Shown here: positions 46,141-55,193 of the stretch, in pieces
Layout: each line of letters opens with the position of its first letter
Position numbering within the stretch: position 1 is the stretch's first letter
Source: Oscillospiraceae bacterium
Lineage (GTDB): Bacteria > Bacillota > Clostridia > Oscillospirales > Oscillospiraceae
DNA length: 64,000 bases
Assembly: GCA_015067995.1 (NCBI GenBank)
Contig: SVLJ01000002.1
Location: forward strand, 1 to 64,000
Direction of reading: 5' to 3'
Made by a program: the position numbers and the translations under genes
Notes under the pieces: model-generated
Database searches by the model: none
What the model was told of the DNA's origin: nothing
The model's input: the letters and a program-made list of their open reading frames with translations, nothing else

Positions 46141-47526
46141 ATGCCTGCCCCCAAAACTGCTGGATACAGCATTGATATGACCAACGGCTCGCTGCTGAGT
46201 AAAATGCTGCTCTTTTCCGTTCCTCTGGCACTGTCCAGCATTCTGCAGCTGCTGTTCAATGCGGCGGATCTCATCGTGGTGGGCCGCTTTGCCGGCGACA
46301 ATGCCATGGCGGCCGTGGGCGCAAACTCGTCCATCATCAATTTGCTGGTTACGCTGTTTCTTGGCCTTTCGGTGGGCGCCAATGTGCAGGCGGCCCGTGA
46401 ACGGGGCGCCGGTTTGTATGATGAGCTGAGCCGTACGGTGCATACTGCCATGACGCTGAGCCTTGCGGGTGGCGTACTGCTGATTTTTGTGGGCGTGTTC
46501 GGTGCGAAAAAGATTCTGACTCTTATGGGGTCTCCTGCAGCAATTCTGGATCAGGCGGCGCTGTATCTGCGGATCTATTTTCTGGGTATGCCCGCCTCCA
46601 TGGTGTACAACTTCGGCGCGGCGCTGCTGCGCTCCGTGGGTGATACCCGCCGTCCTTTGATCTATCTGACCGTCGCCGGTGTGGTAAACGTGTGTTTGAA
46701 TCTGGTTCTGGTGATCGTGTTCCGCATGGATGTGGCCGGCGTGGGCATTGCCACCGTTACCAGTCAGGTGGTTTCCGCCATTCTGGTTGTACGCTGCATG
46801 ATGAAGGAGGACGGAGAGATTCATCTTAACCTGCGGAAACTGGGAGTTCACAAAGATAAGATGAAGAACATTCTGCGGGTTGGTCTTCCTGCAGGCCTGC
46901 AGGGTACGCTGTTCTCGCTGTCCAATGTAGTGATCCAGTCCTCGGTGAACAGCTTTGGTGAGATCGTGGTGGCGGGCAATGCCGCTGCGTTGAATGTGGA
47001 AGGCTTCCTGTACTGCATCGAAGCTTCACTGCAGCAGGCCACCATGTCCTTTTCCAGTCAGAATCTGGGCGCCGGCAAGCGGGAGCGTCTGCCCCGCATC
47101 CTCGTGACCGCTGCAGGCTGCATGGCGGTGGCCTCGGTGCTGATCATCGTTACCTGCAGTCTGTTCGGCGAGCCGGTGCTGAGTATCTATTCCCAGACAC
47201 CTGAGGTGCTGGAGGTTGCCAATCTGCGTCTGGGCTTCATGTCAAAGATGTACATCTTTGCAGGCATGATGGACATTCTGGTGGGTGCATTGCGCGGCCT
47301 TGGCCAGTCGGTAATCCCTATGATTATCTCTCTGGTGGGTGTGTGCGGTTTCCGTCTGATGTGGATCGCCACCGTGTTCCAGATTCCGGCATACCACAAT
47401 ATTCTCACCATCTACATGGCCTATCCTGTGACCTGGGCTATTACGGCGCTAAGCCAGTTTACCTGCTGGCTCATTCTGATGAAGCGTATGAAGAAAACTT
47501 ACGAGACGAAGGAGCAAACACTATGA
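46141..47526 (+). CDS. MATE family efflux transporter (third of three)
   Basis: 461 residues, with YSIDMTNGSLLSKMLLFSVP, VVGRFAGDNAMAAVGANSS and LLRSVGDTRRPLIYLT. The start codon directly follows the second gene's stop, and its own stop overlaps the malQ start by 4 bases, so all are translationally linked. AAAGGAG within the end of the second gene serves as SD. Confidence 0.9.
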   Translation: MPAPKTAGYSIDMTNGSLLSKMLLFSVPLALSSILQLLFNAADLIVVGRFAGDNAMAAVGANSSIINLLVTLFLGLSVGANVQAARERGAGLYDELSRTVHTAMTLSLAGGVLLIFVGVFGAKKILTLMGSPAAILDQAALYLRIYFLGMPASMVYNFGAALLRSVGDTRRPLIYLTVAGVVNVCLNLVLVIVFRMDVAGVGIATVTSQVVSAILVVRCMMKEDGEIHLNLRKLGVHKDKMKNILRVGLPAGLQGTLFSLSNVVIQSSVNSFGEIVVAGNAAALNVEGFLYCIEASLQQATMSFSSQNLGAGKRERLPRILVTAAGCMAVASVLIIVTCSLFGEPVLSIYSQTPEVLEVANLRLGFMSKMYIFAGMMDILVGALRGLGQSVIPMIISLVGVCGFRLMWIATVFQIPAYHNILTIYMAYPVTWAITALSQFTCWLILMKRMKKTYETKEQTL

Positions 47527-49040
47527 TTGATCGTTCCGCAGGGATTCTGCTGCCTGTGTTTTCCCTGCCCTCCGAATACGGTATGGGCTCCATTGGCGCG
47601 GCTGCCCGGGAATTTGTGGACTTTCTGGCAGAGGCCGGTCAACGCTGGTGGCAGATCCTGCCGTTGGTGCCTGCCGGCGGAGGCAATTCTCCCTATTCCA
47701 GCATCTGTACCCATGCAGGCGATCCGCTGCTCATCGACCCGGAACTGCTGTGTGACGACGGCCTTGTGACGGAGGAGGAGCTGGAAGCGTCCAGACTGCC
47801 GGTAACAAACCGGGTGGATTATCCCGCTGTCCGTGCCGCCCGCACAAAGCTGCTGCGTCGGGCCTTCGCCGCAGGCTATGAAAAGGACGCCGAGGCTGTC
47901 CGTGCCTTCGAGGAGGAGAACGGCTGGGTGCGCCCCTATGCGCTGTATATGGCTGCCCGTGCGTATTTTGGTGACAAGTCATGGCTGGACTGGCCGGATA
48001 CGGGACTGCGCAATTATGACTGGTCCGCTGTAGAGTACTGGCGTGGACAGCTGGCGGACGAGGTGGCTTATCACACCTATGTACAGTATCTCTTTGACCG
48101 CCAGTGGTCGGCACTGAAGCGTTATGCCAATGAAAAAGGTGTGGGCATCATCGGCGATCTGCCCATTTACGTTTCTTTGGATTCCTCCGACGTCTGGTCC
48201 GAGCGGCATCAGTTTGATTTGGACGAGACGGGGCATCCCGCCTCTGTGGCAGGCGTACCGCCGGACTATTTCAGTGAGGAAGGCCAGCTCTGGGGCAATC
48301 CCCTGTATAACTGGGATGTGATGCGCTCTGATGGCTACGGCTGGTGGATCCGCCGTGTGGGCAGTGCCATCCGCCGCTTTGACATGATCCGCATCGATCA
48401 TTTCCGCGCTTTTGAGAGCTACTGGGCAGTGCCTGCCGATGCCGAGAGCGCCAAGGCCGGTGCATGGCGTCCCGGTCCTGGAATGGGTCTGCTGGAGCCG
48501 CTGATGGGCTGGTTCCGGGGCGTGCAGTTTATTGCGGAGGATCTGGGCGACGTTACTCCTGCTGTGGTGCAGCTGCTGCGTGATTCCGGTCTGCCGGGCA
48601 TGCGGGTTCTGCAGTTTGCATTCTCCAATCCTGCCAATGCCTATCTGCCCCACAACTATTCTGTCAACACCATCTGTTATTCCGGCACGCACGACAACAA
48701 CACCCTTGTGGGCTGGTACGAGGGCGCCAAGGCCGAGGAGCGTGCCTTCGTGCGGCAGTATCTGGGCGCCAGAACCACCGAGACCGTGCGCCGCGCCGTG
48801 CTGAGGGCGGGTATGGGCAGTGTGGCCAGCCTGTTTGTGGCACAGCTGCAGGACTATCTGGCACTGGGTGAGGAGGCCCGCATCAATGTCCCCGGCGTGG
48901 GCAAGGGCAACTGGGAATGGCGGCTGCTGCCCGGTCAGATCCCTGCGGGGCTGGCTGCGGAGATCCGTACCATGAACGCCGTCTATTCCCGCTGCGCACC
49001 TGTGGAGAAAGCGGAGAAACCCGCGGCAAAAGAAGCATAA
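47523..49040 (+). CDS. malQ: 4-alpha-glucanotransferase
   Basis: 505 residues, GH77 amylomaltase. It moves glucan segments between maltodextrins and releases glucose. The N-terminal RSAGILLPVFSLPSEYGMGSIG is family-typical. The catalytic nucleophile Asp is in MIRIDHFRAF, the acid/base Glu in FIAEDLGDVT, and SGTHDNNTLVGW carries the third carboxylate. The ATG at 47523 overlaps the third MATE gene. Why a glycogen/maltodextrin enzyme sits behind three MATE exporters is not clear. A terminator follows. Confidence 0.95.
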   Translation: MIDRSAGILLPVFSLPSEYGMGSIGAAAREFVDFLAEAGQRWWQILPLVPAGGGNSPYSSICTHAGDPLLIDPELLCDDGLVTEEELEASRLPVTNRVDYPAVRAARTKLLRRAFAAGYEKDAEAVRAFEEENGWVRPYALYMAARAYFGDKSWLDWPDTGLRNYDWSAVEYWRGQLADEVAYHTYVQYLFDRQWSALKRYANEKGVGIIGDLPIYVSLDSSDVWSERHQFDLDETGHPASVAGVPPDYFSEEGQLWGNPLYNWDVMRSDGYGWWIRRVGSAIRRFDMIRIDHFRAFESYWAVPADAESAKAGAWRPGPGMGLLEPLMGWFRGVQFIAEDLGDVTPAVVQLLRDSGLPGMRVLQFAFSNPANAYLPHNYSVNTICYSGTHDNNTLVGWYEGAKAEERAFVRQYLGARTTETVRRAVLRAGMGSVASLFVAQLQDYLALGEEARINVPGVGKGNWEWRLLPGQIPAGLAAEIRTMNAVYSRCAPVEKAEKPAAKEA

Positions 49041-49042
49041 GG

Positions 49043-49083
49043 AAACGACCGTTACGAAGCCCGTGCTCCGTAACGGTCGTTTT
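49043..49083 (+). terminator. Terminator of malQ
   Basis: A 14-bp stem (49043-49056 with 49069-49082) with a short T run after it. Confidence 0.85.
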
Positions 49084-49093
49084 CAATGGACTG

Positions 49094-49150
49094 TTGACTT
49101 TTTGTGAAAAAGGTGTTATATATTGAAACGAATATAACGTTATATAACAC
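49094..49150 (+). promoter_or_regulatory. Promoter and DeoR-type operator of the DeoR regulator gene
   Basis: TTGACT (49094-49099), 17 bases, TATATA (49117-49122). GTGTTATAT (49113-49121) and its exact inverse ATATAACAC (49142-49150) flank the transcription start; the first arm covers the -10. This points to autorepression. Confidence 0.75.
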
Positions 49151-49159
49151 GAGGTGCCT

Positions 49160-49909
49160 ATGAACACCATTCGACAGGAAAAAATGCGGGAATTCATCGA
49201 GCGGAATCATGTGGTCACCACCAAAGAACTGCAGTCTCTGTTTCCGGAGGTTTCCTTTATGACCATCCACCGGGATCTGGATGCCTTAGAGAAGCAGGGC
49301 GTGGTGGTGAAGATCCGGGGCGGGGCGAAGTCGGTACGCCATGCCGGTGATATCGGCTTTGACGAGCGTATGCAGGAGAACAACAGCGGCAAGAGCGCCA
49401 TTGCGCAGAAGGCCATCTCCCTGATCCAGCCTCACAGCTCTGTGTTTCTGGATGCCAGTACCACCAACCTGATGCTGGCCCGCCAGCTGCCGGATATGCA
49501 TCTCAATGTGTTTACCACCGGTCCCAATATCGCTGTGGAGCTGTGCCGTCTCAGCGATCCTGTGGTGACCCTCTGCTGCGGCACCATCAACCGGAAGAAT
49601 CTGGCGCTTTCCGGTCAGAACACGCTGGAAATGCTGGAAAAGATCAACATCGACATTGCCTTCATCGGTGTTTCCGGCTGCTCGGTGGACGCAGGCTTCA
49701 CCTGCGGCACCGAGGGGGATATGCTGGTAAAGCGTCTGGTGATCCGCAAGGCCCGCACCAGCGTCATTCTCTGTGACAGGACCAAGTTCAGCCGCCTGAT
49801 GCCCTATACCTTTGCCACCATGGAGGATGCAGATTATCTGATCTCCGACGGGGTGCTGCCTGCGGATTTTGCTGCTGCTGCCGCTTCTGCCGATGTGACG
49901 GTTCTGTAA
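49160..49909 (+). CDS. DeoR family transcriptional regulator
   Basis: 249 residues. The N-terminal helix-turn-helix has MREFIERNHVVTTKELQ and SFMTIHRDLDALEKQG. The C-terminal DeoR sensor has FLDASTTNLMLARQL, the GxxN-type VFTTGPNIA and FIGVSGCSVDAGFTCGT, which in the family bind phosphorylated sugars. I chose the ATG at 49160 over GTG at 49154. Its operator sequence recurs in the promoter of the next operon, so it should control the dehydrogenase genes. Confidence 0.9.
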   Translation: MNTIRQEKMREFIERNHVVTTKELQSLFPEVSFMTIHRDLDALEKQGVVVKIRGGAKSVRHAGDIGFDERMQENNSGKSAIAQKAISLIQPHSSVFLDASTTNLMLARQLPDMHLNVFTTGPNIAVELCRLSDPVVTLCCGTINRKNLALSGQNTLEMLEKINIDIAFIGVSGCSVDAGFTCGTEGDMLVKRLVIRKARTSVILCDRTKFSRLMPYTFATMEDADYLISDGVLPADFAAAAASADVTVL

Positions 49910-49979
49910 AAAATACATCCATTGCCCGACGGCTGCTGTTTTCCTGCAGCCGCCGGTTTCTTTTTTTGCTCCGCGTCTA

Positions 49980-50024
49980 TTGACAAAGTGTTATAAAATG
50001 TTATAATTAACACAACATAACATT
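49980..50024 (+). promoter_or_regulatory. Promoter and DeoR-type operators of the 2-oxoacid dehydrogenase operon
   Basis: TTGACA (49980-49985), 16 bases, TATAAT (50002-50007). Two interleaved dyads overlap it: GTGTTA/TAACAC (49988-49993 with 50008-50013) and AATGTTAT/ATAACATT (49997-50004 with 50017-50024). They share TGTTAT with the regulator's own operator. Confidence 0.75.
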
Positions 50025-50060
50025 AAGGGGGCGAGTGTGCCCCTGCAAGGAGGAACTATC

Positions 50061-51311
50061 ATGGCAAATGCAGTGATCATGCCCAAGGCCGGTATTACCG
50101 TGGAGAGCTGTATCATCGGTAACTGGCAGAAGAAGGTGGGCGACGCCGTCAAGCTGGGCGACGTCCTGTTTACTTACGAGACCGACAAGGCCAGCTTTGA
50201 GTGCGAATCCACCGCTGAGGGTCAGCTGCTGGAGATCTTTTTCCAGGACGGCGATGAGGTGCCCTGTCTGATGAATGTCTGCGCCGTGGGCGATCCGGGG
50301 GAGGATGTTGCATCCCTGCGACCTGACGGCGCACCGGCTGCCGAGGAAGCGCCTGCCGCTGCTCCCGCTGCCGGGACGGCTGCGGCAGCCCCTGCCGTAT
50401 CTGTGGCTGCGGCCCCTGCCGGTTCTGATGCCTCGGTTTCCCCCCGTGCCAGAAAGCTGGCGGAGATTGCCGGTGTGGACGCTGTGCTGGCCGCCGGTAC
50501 CGGCCCCAACGGACGCGTCATCGAGCGTGATGTGCGCCGCCTGATGGAGGAGGGTGTACCTGCCGCCGCAGAGACTGCACCAGCAGCCGCACCCGTGGCT
50601 GTCGCTGCTGCAGAGGCTGAGTACGAGGATGTGAAGTTCAGCGGTATCCGCCGTGCCATCAGCAAGTCCATGAAGGGTTCTCTGAGCTCCATGGCGCAGC
50701 TGACCCACAACTTTACCTTCGATGCCGCCGCCATCCTGAACTACCGCAAGGCACTGAAGGCTGCCGGAGGTGAGCTGGCGGGCATTACCCTGGGCGACAT
50801 TATTCTGTATGCCGTTTCCCGCACGGTGCTCAGCTGTCCCGACCTGAATGCCCACATGCTGGATGACAACAACATCCGTCTTTTCAAGCATGTGAATCTG
50901 GGAGTGGCGGTGGATACGCCCCGTGGTCTGATGGTACCCACCATCTTCCGCGCGGACGAGAAGAGCTTGCTGGAGATCTCCCGTGAGGTGAAGGAGCTGG
51001 CTGCGGCCTGCCGCACCGGCGCCATCAGCCCCGACAAGCTCTCCGGCGCATCCTTCACCGTGTCCAATCTGGGCTCCTTCGGCGTGGAGTCCTTCACTCC
51101 CGTTATCAACCCGCCCCAGACCGGCATCATCGGTGTCTGCACCACGGTGGATCGTCCCCGCAAGGCGGCCGACGGCGGTATCGAGCTGTATCCCGCCATG
51201 GCTCTGAGCCTGACCTACGACCACCGTGCCGTGGACGGCGCGCCCGCTTCCCGCATGATGCAGGAGCTGTGCCGGAATCTGGAGAGCTTTACAACCCTGC
51301 TTGCAAAATAA
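50061..51311 (+). CDS. 2-oxoacid dehydrogenase E2 (dihydrolipoamide acyltransferase)
   Basis: 416 residues. The lipoyl domain is N-terminal with lipoyl Lys43 in YETDKASFE. An Ala/Pro-rich linker follows (about 85-125), then a peripheral-subunit binding domain (SPRARKLAEIAGVDAVLAAG, GRVIERDVRRLM), a second linker, and the catalytic domain ending in TYDHRAVDGAPA. It moves the acyl group from E1 to CoA and is the core of the complex. AAGGAGG precedes the ATG. First gene of an operon E2-E3-E1, an order unlike the usual E1-E2-E3. Acyl specificity (acetyl or branched) is not decided by sequence. Confidence 0.9.
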   Translation: MANAVIMPKAGITVESCIIGNWQKKVGDAVKLGDVLFTYETDKASFECESTAEGQLLEIFFQDGDEVPCLMNVCAVGDPGEDVASLRPDGAPAAEEAPAAAPAAGTAAAAPAVSVAAAPAGSDASVSPRARKLAEIAGVDAVLAAGTGPNGRVIERDVRRLMEEGVPAAAETAPAAAPVAVAAAEAEYEDVKFSGIRRAISKSMKGSLSSMAQLTHNFTFDAAAILNYRKALKAAGGELAGITLGDIILYAVSRTVLSCPDLNAHMLDDNNIRLFKHVNLGVAVDTPRGLMVPTIFRADEKSLLEISREVKELAAACRTGAISPDKLSGASFTVSNLGSFGVESFTPVINPPQTGIIGVCTTVDRPRKAADGGIELYPAMALSLTYDHRAVDGAPASRMMQELCRNLESFTTLLAK

Positions 51312-51326
51312 GAGGAGGAATTTCCC

Positions 51327-52694
51327 ATGAATCTGTTTGATCTGGTTGTTATCGGCGGCGGTCCCGGTGGGTATCTCTGCGCCGAGCGTGCCGCACAGGG
51401 CGGCATGAAGGTTGCCCTCATCGAGCAGCGCGCTCTGGGCGGAACCTGCCTCAACGAAGGCTGCATCCCCACCAAGACCCTGCTGAATTCCGCCAAGCTG
51501 TACCGCCACGCCACCGAGAGCGAGGCCTTTGGTGTGTTTTCCGGAGACGTTGTTTTCTGCCATGATAAGGTCATCGACCGTAAGGAAAAGGTCCGCGCTA
51601 CGCTGGTAGGCGGCGTTGCCGCTGCCATGAAGGCCCACAAGGTCACCGTAGTGAATGCCGAGGCCGTCATCGAGGGCCGCACCGCAGAAGGTTTTGCCGT
51701 CACCGCAAATGGCGAGACTTACGTGGGCAAGCGGCTGGTCATCGCCACCGGCTCCGAGGCCTTCGTGCTGCCGGTGCCCGGCGCCAAGGAAGGCCTGGAG
51801 TCCGGCTTTGTGCAGACCAACCGTGAGATCCTCAGCGATAAGACCCTCCCCCGCGAGTTGGTTGTCATCGGCGGCGGCGTCATCGGTCTGGAAATGGCCT
51901 GCTACTACGCCAGCGTGGGCGTGCAGGTCACCATTGTGGAGATGATGCCCAAGATCGCCGGTGCCACCGATCCCGAGATCTGCAAGATCCTGATGGACAC
52001 CTATTCCAGGCAGGGCATGATCTTCAAGACCGGCTGCCGTGTGCTGGAGATCGGTGCCGACTCCGTGTTCTATGAAGAGAACGGTGAGCGCAAGGAGATC
52101 AAGTGCGACAAGGTGCTGATGGCCGCAGGCCGCCGTCCCGTGTCCCGCGTTCAGGGTCTGGAGAAGCTGGGCCTGGAGATGGACCGTGCCGCCATCGTGG
52201 CCGACCGCCATCTGTGTACCAACGTCTCCGGCGTCTACGCCGTGGGCGACTGCAACGGCAAGCACATGTTCGCCCACACCGCCTACCGTGAGGCGGAGGT
52301 GGCTGTCAACCACATGCTGGGCCGTCCCGATGAGATGCGTTACAACGCCATCCCCTCCGTGCTGTACTCCGATCCCGAAGTGGCCAGCGTGGGTCTCAGC
52401 GCTGACGCTGCCAAGGCACAGGGCATGAACATCAAAGAAGTCAAGGTACCCATGGTCTATGCGGGCCGCTATGTTGCCGAGAATGAAAACGGCAAGGGCT
52501 TCATCAAGCTGGTGGTGGACACCGACCGCAAGCGTCTGGTGGGCTGCCATATGGTGGGCAGCTATGCCTCCGAGATCATCATGACCGCCACCATGATGGT
52601 GGATACCGAGCTGACTCCCAGCCGTCTGCAGAAGCTGGTGTTCCCCCATCCCACTGTGGGTGAGGTCATCCGCGAAGCCCTGTTCCAGATTTGA
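51327..52694 (+). CDS. lpdA: Dihydrolipoyl dehydrogenase (E3)
   Basis: 455 residues. The FAD motif is VIGGGPGGYLCAERAA, the redox disulfide is in GGTCLNEGCIPTKT, the NAD motif is VVIGGGVIGLEMACYYA, and the C-terminal HPTVGEVIREA holds the catalytic His. It reoxidises dihydrolipoyl groups on E2 with NAD+. AGAGGAGG precedes the ATG; 15 bases after E2. No N-terminal lipoyl domain is fused to it. Confidence 0.93.
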   Translation: MNLFDLVVIGGGPGGYLCAERAAQGGMKVALIEQRALGGTCLNEGCIPTKTLLNSAKLYRHATESEAFGVFSGDVVFCHDKVIDRKEKVRATLVGGVAAAMKAHKVTVVNAEAVIEGRTAEGFAVTANGETYVGKRLVIATGSEAFVLPVPGAKEGLESGFVQTNREILSDKTLPRELVVIGGGVIGLEMACYYASVGVQVTIVEMMPKIAGATDPEICKILMDTYSRQGMIFKTGCRVLEIGADSVFYEENGERKEIKCDKVLMAAGRRPVSRVQGLEKLGLEMDRAAIVADRHLCTNVSGVYAVGDCNGKHMFAHTAYREAEVAVNHMLGRPDEMRYNAIPSVLYSDPEVASVGLSADAAKAQGMNIKEVKVPMVYAGRYVAENENGKGFIKLVVDTDRKRLVGCHMVGSYASEIIMTATMMVDTELTPSRLQKLVFPHPTVGEVIREALFQI

Positions 52695-52712
52695 TAGAGG
52701 AGGTACATCGAA

Positions 52713-55187
52713 ATGCCTAAGAGTTTGTTTGTGGATCCTGCCGAGGTCAGAGCCTCCGGTAAGGTGACTTTCAACGAGATCCCCGTTAACCAGTACAACA
52801 AGACCGTGGCTGAGGAACTGGCTTCCGGCAAGTATACCAAAGAAGACCTGATCCGGATCTTCCGGGATATGACCATCCTGCGTGAGTTTGAGACCATGCT
52901 CAACCTCATCAAGACCCAGGGCTCCTACAACGGCATCGACCATACCTATCCCGGCCCCGCCCACCTGTCCGCCGGACAGGAGGCTGCCTGTGTGGGTCAG
53001 GCCTATCTGCTGGATGAGAACGACTTCGCCTTTGGCTCTCACCGTTCTCACTCCGAGATCCTGGCCAAGGCACTGTCCACCATCAACAAGATGACGGACG
53101 AGCAGCTGATGGGCGTCATGGAAGGCTTCCTGGAGGGCAAGTGCCTCCGTGCCACCGAAAAGCTGGGTGAGTGCAGGGATGTGAAGGAACTGGCCATCCG
53201 CTTTATTCTGTACGGCACCCTCAGCGAGATCTTTGCCCGTGAGACCGGCTTCCATATGGGCATGGGCGGCTCCATGCACGCCTTCTTCCTGCCCTTCGGC
53301 ATTTATCCCAACAACGCCATCGTGGGCGGCAGCGGCACCATTTCCACCGGCTCTGCCCTGTACAAGAAGATCAACAACAAGAAGGGCATCGTGGTGTGCA
53401 ACATCGGCGACGCCTCCATGGCCCGGGGCCCCGTGTGGGAGGCCATGAACTTCGCTGCCATGGATCAGTATAAGACGCTGTGGGAGAGCCATACCGACGG
53501 TATGCCCATCCTGTATAATATCTTCAATAACTCCTACGGCATGGGCGACCAGACCCGCGGCGAGACCATGGGTCAGGGCAACATGTCCCGCATCGCCTCC
53601 GGAATCAGCCCCACCCAGTTCCACGCTGAGACTGTGGACGGCTTCAATCCTCTGGCCGTCATCAATGCCATGGAGCGGAAGCTGGAGCTGCTGCGCAGCG
53701 GTCAGGGCCCCGTGATGATGGAGACGGTTACCTATCGCTTCTCCGGTCACTCTGTGTCCGACCAGAATGCCTACCGTACCAAGGAAGAGGTGGATGCATG
53801 GCGTGAGGTCGATCCCATCGCCACCTATCCCGCCAGCCTCATTGAGGCAGGCGTCATGACCCGGGAAGAAGTGGACGCTATTCTGGCTGAGACCTCTGAG
53901 CGCATGACCATGATCTGCAAGGCTGCCGCCGATCCTGCCATCAGCCCCTACTGCGATTTCCGGAAGGATCCCGCCGTGGTGGAGCGTCTCATGTTCTCCA
54001 ACCAGAAGGTGGAGAAGTTTGACGATCGCGAGCCTGAGGTGCTGTGCCCCAAGGAAGAGGCCGAAGGCTACAAGAAGATCAAGAGCAAGAGCCGCAGCCC
54101 CATCGGCCCTGATGGTAAGCCGGTTTCCAAGATGAAGCTCTACAACCTCCGTGACGCACTGTCCGAGGTGATCTATGACCGTTTCTATGAGGATCCCACC
54201 CTCGTTGCCTACGGCGAGGACTGCCGTGACTGGGGCGGCGCATTTGCCGTCTACCGCGGCATGATGGACGCTCTGCCGCACTGCCGTCTGTTCAACTCTC
54301 CTCTGGCGGAGGGCGCCATCGTGGGCACTGCCGTTGGTTATGCCCTCTCCGGCGGCCGTGCGCTGGTGGAGCTGATGTACGCCGACTTTATCGGCTGCGC
54401 CGGTGACGAGATCTTTAACCAGATGTCCAAGTGGCAGGCCATGTCCGCCGGTATTCTGAAGATGCCTCTGGTGCTGCGCGTGTCCGTTGGCTCCAAGTAC
54501 GGCGCACAGCATTCTCAGGACTGGACGGCTCTGTGCGCCCATATCCCCGGCCTGAAGGTTTGCTTCCCTGCCACGCCCTGGGAGGCCAAGGGCCTCATGG
54601 AGACTGCCCTGAAGGGCACCGATCCCGTGGTGTTCTTCGAGAGCCAGCGCCTGTACGATGTGGGTGAGCAGTTCCACGAGGGCGGTGTGCCGGAAGAGCG
54701 CTATGAGATCAACATCGGTGACACCAACACCGTCCGTCAGGGCAAGGACATCACCATCATCACCATCGGCGCCGCCCTGTACCGCGCTGTGGACGCTGCC
54801 AAGACTCTCAGCGAGAAGTACGGCATGGAGGCGGAGATCATCAATATCCACTCTCTGGTGCCTCTGGATTACAGCAAGATCGTGGAGTCTGTGAAAAAGA
54901 CCGGCAAGGTGGTTCTGGTGTCTGATGCATGCGCACGCGGCTCCTTCCTGAAGGATGTGGCGCAGAACATCACCGAGCTGTGCTTCGACGATCTGGACGC
55001 ACCTCCCGTGGTGGTGGGCGCCCGTAACTGGATCACCCCGCCCTTCGAGTTCGATCCCTACTTCTTCCCCCAGGCCGACTGGCTGTTGGATGCCATCCAC
55101 GAGAAGATCCTGCCCCTGCCCGGATATGTTCCTGCCGACGGCTGTACCGAGACGGAGCAGCTGCGCCGGGCGAAGCTGGGCGTGTAA
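52713..55187 (+). CDS. Fused alpha/beta E1 of a ThDP-dependent 2-oxoacid dehydrogenase
   Basis: 824 residues. The N-terminal half (to about 440) is an E1 alpha domain: GPAHLSAGQEAACVG, GSHRSHSEILAK, the substrate-site HMGMGGSMH, and ThDP motif GDASMARGPVWEAMNFAA ending at NNSYGMGDQ. After a charged linker (about 440-475) comes a complete E1 beta domain: LSEVIYDRFYEDPTLVAYGEDCRDWGG in two parts (LSEVIYDRFYEDPT, LVAYGEDCRDWGG), FNSPLAEGAIVGTAVG and the C-terminal transketolase domain. In most complexes these are two genes. The substrate may be pyruvate, acetoin or a branched-chain keto acid. Confidence 0.88.
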   Translation: MPKSLFVDPAEVRASGKVTFNEIPVNQYNKTVAEELASGKYTKEDLIRIFRDMTILREFETMLNLIKTQGSYNGIDHTYPGPAHLSAGQEAACVGQAYLLDENDFAFGSHRSHSEILAKALSTINKMTDEQLMGVMEGFLEGKCLRATEKLGECRDVKELAIRFILYGTLSEIFARETGFHMGMGGSMHAFFLPFGIYPNNAIVGGSGTISTGSALYKKINNKKGIVVCNIGDASMARGPVWEAMNFAAMDQYKTLWESHTDGMPILYNIFNNSYGMGDQTRGETMGQGNMSRIASGISPTQFHAETVDGFNPLAVINAMERKLELLRSGQGPVMMETVTYRFSGHSVSDQNAYRTKEEVDAWREVDPIATYPASLIEAGVMTREEVDAILAETSERMTMICKAAADPAISPYCDFRKDPAVVERLMFSNQKVEKFDDREPEVLCPKEEAEGYKKIKSKSRSPIGPDGKPVSKMKLYNLRDALSEVIYDRFYEDPTLVAYGEDCRDWGGAFAVYRGMMDALPHCRLFNSPLAEGAIVGTAVGYALSGGRALVELMYADFIGCAGDEIFNQMSKWQAMSAGILKMPLVLRVSVGSKYGAQHSQDWTALCAHIPGLKVCFPATPWEAKGLMETALKGTDPVVFFESQRLYDVGEQFHEGGVPEERYEINIGDTNTVRQGKDITIITIGAALYRAVDAAKTLSEKYGMEAEIINIHSLVPLDYSKIVESVKKTGKVVLVSDACARGSFLKDVAQNITELCFDDLDAPPVVVGARNWITPPFEFDPYFFPQADWLLDAIHEKILPLPGYVPADGCTETEQLRRAKLGV

Positions 55188-55193
55188 TATCCC

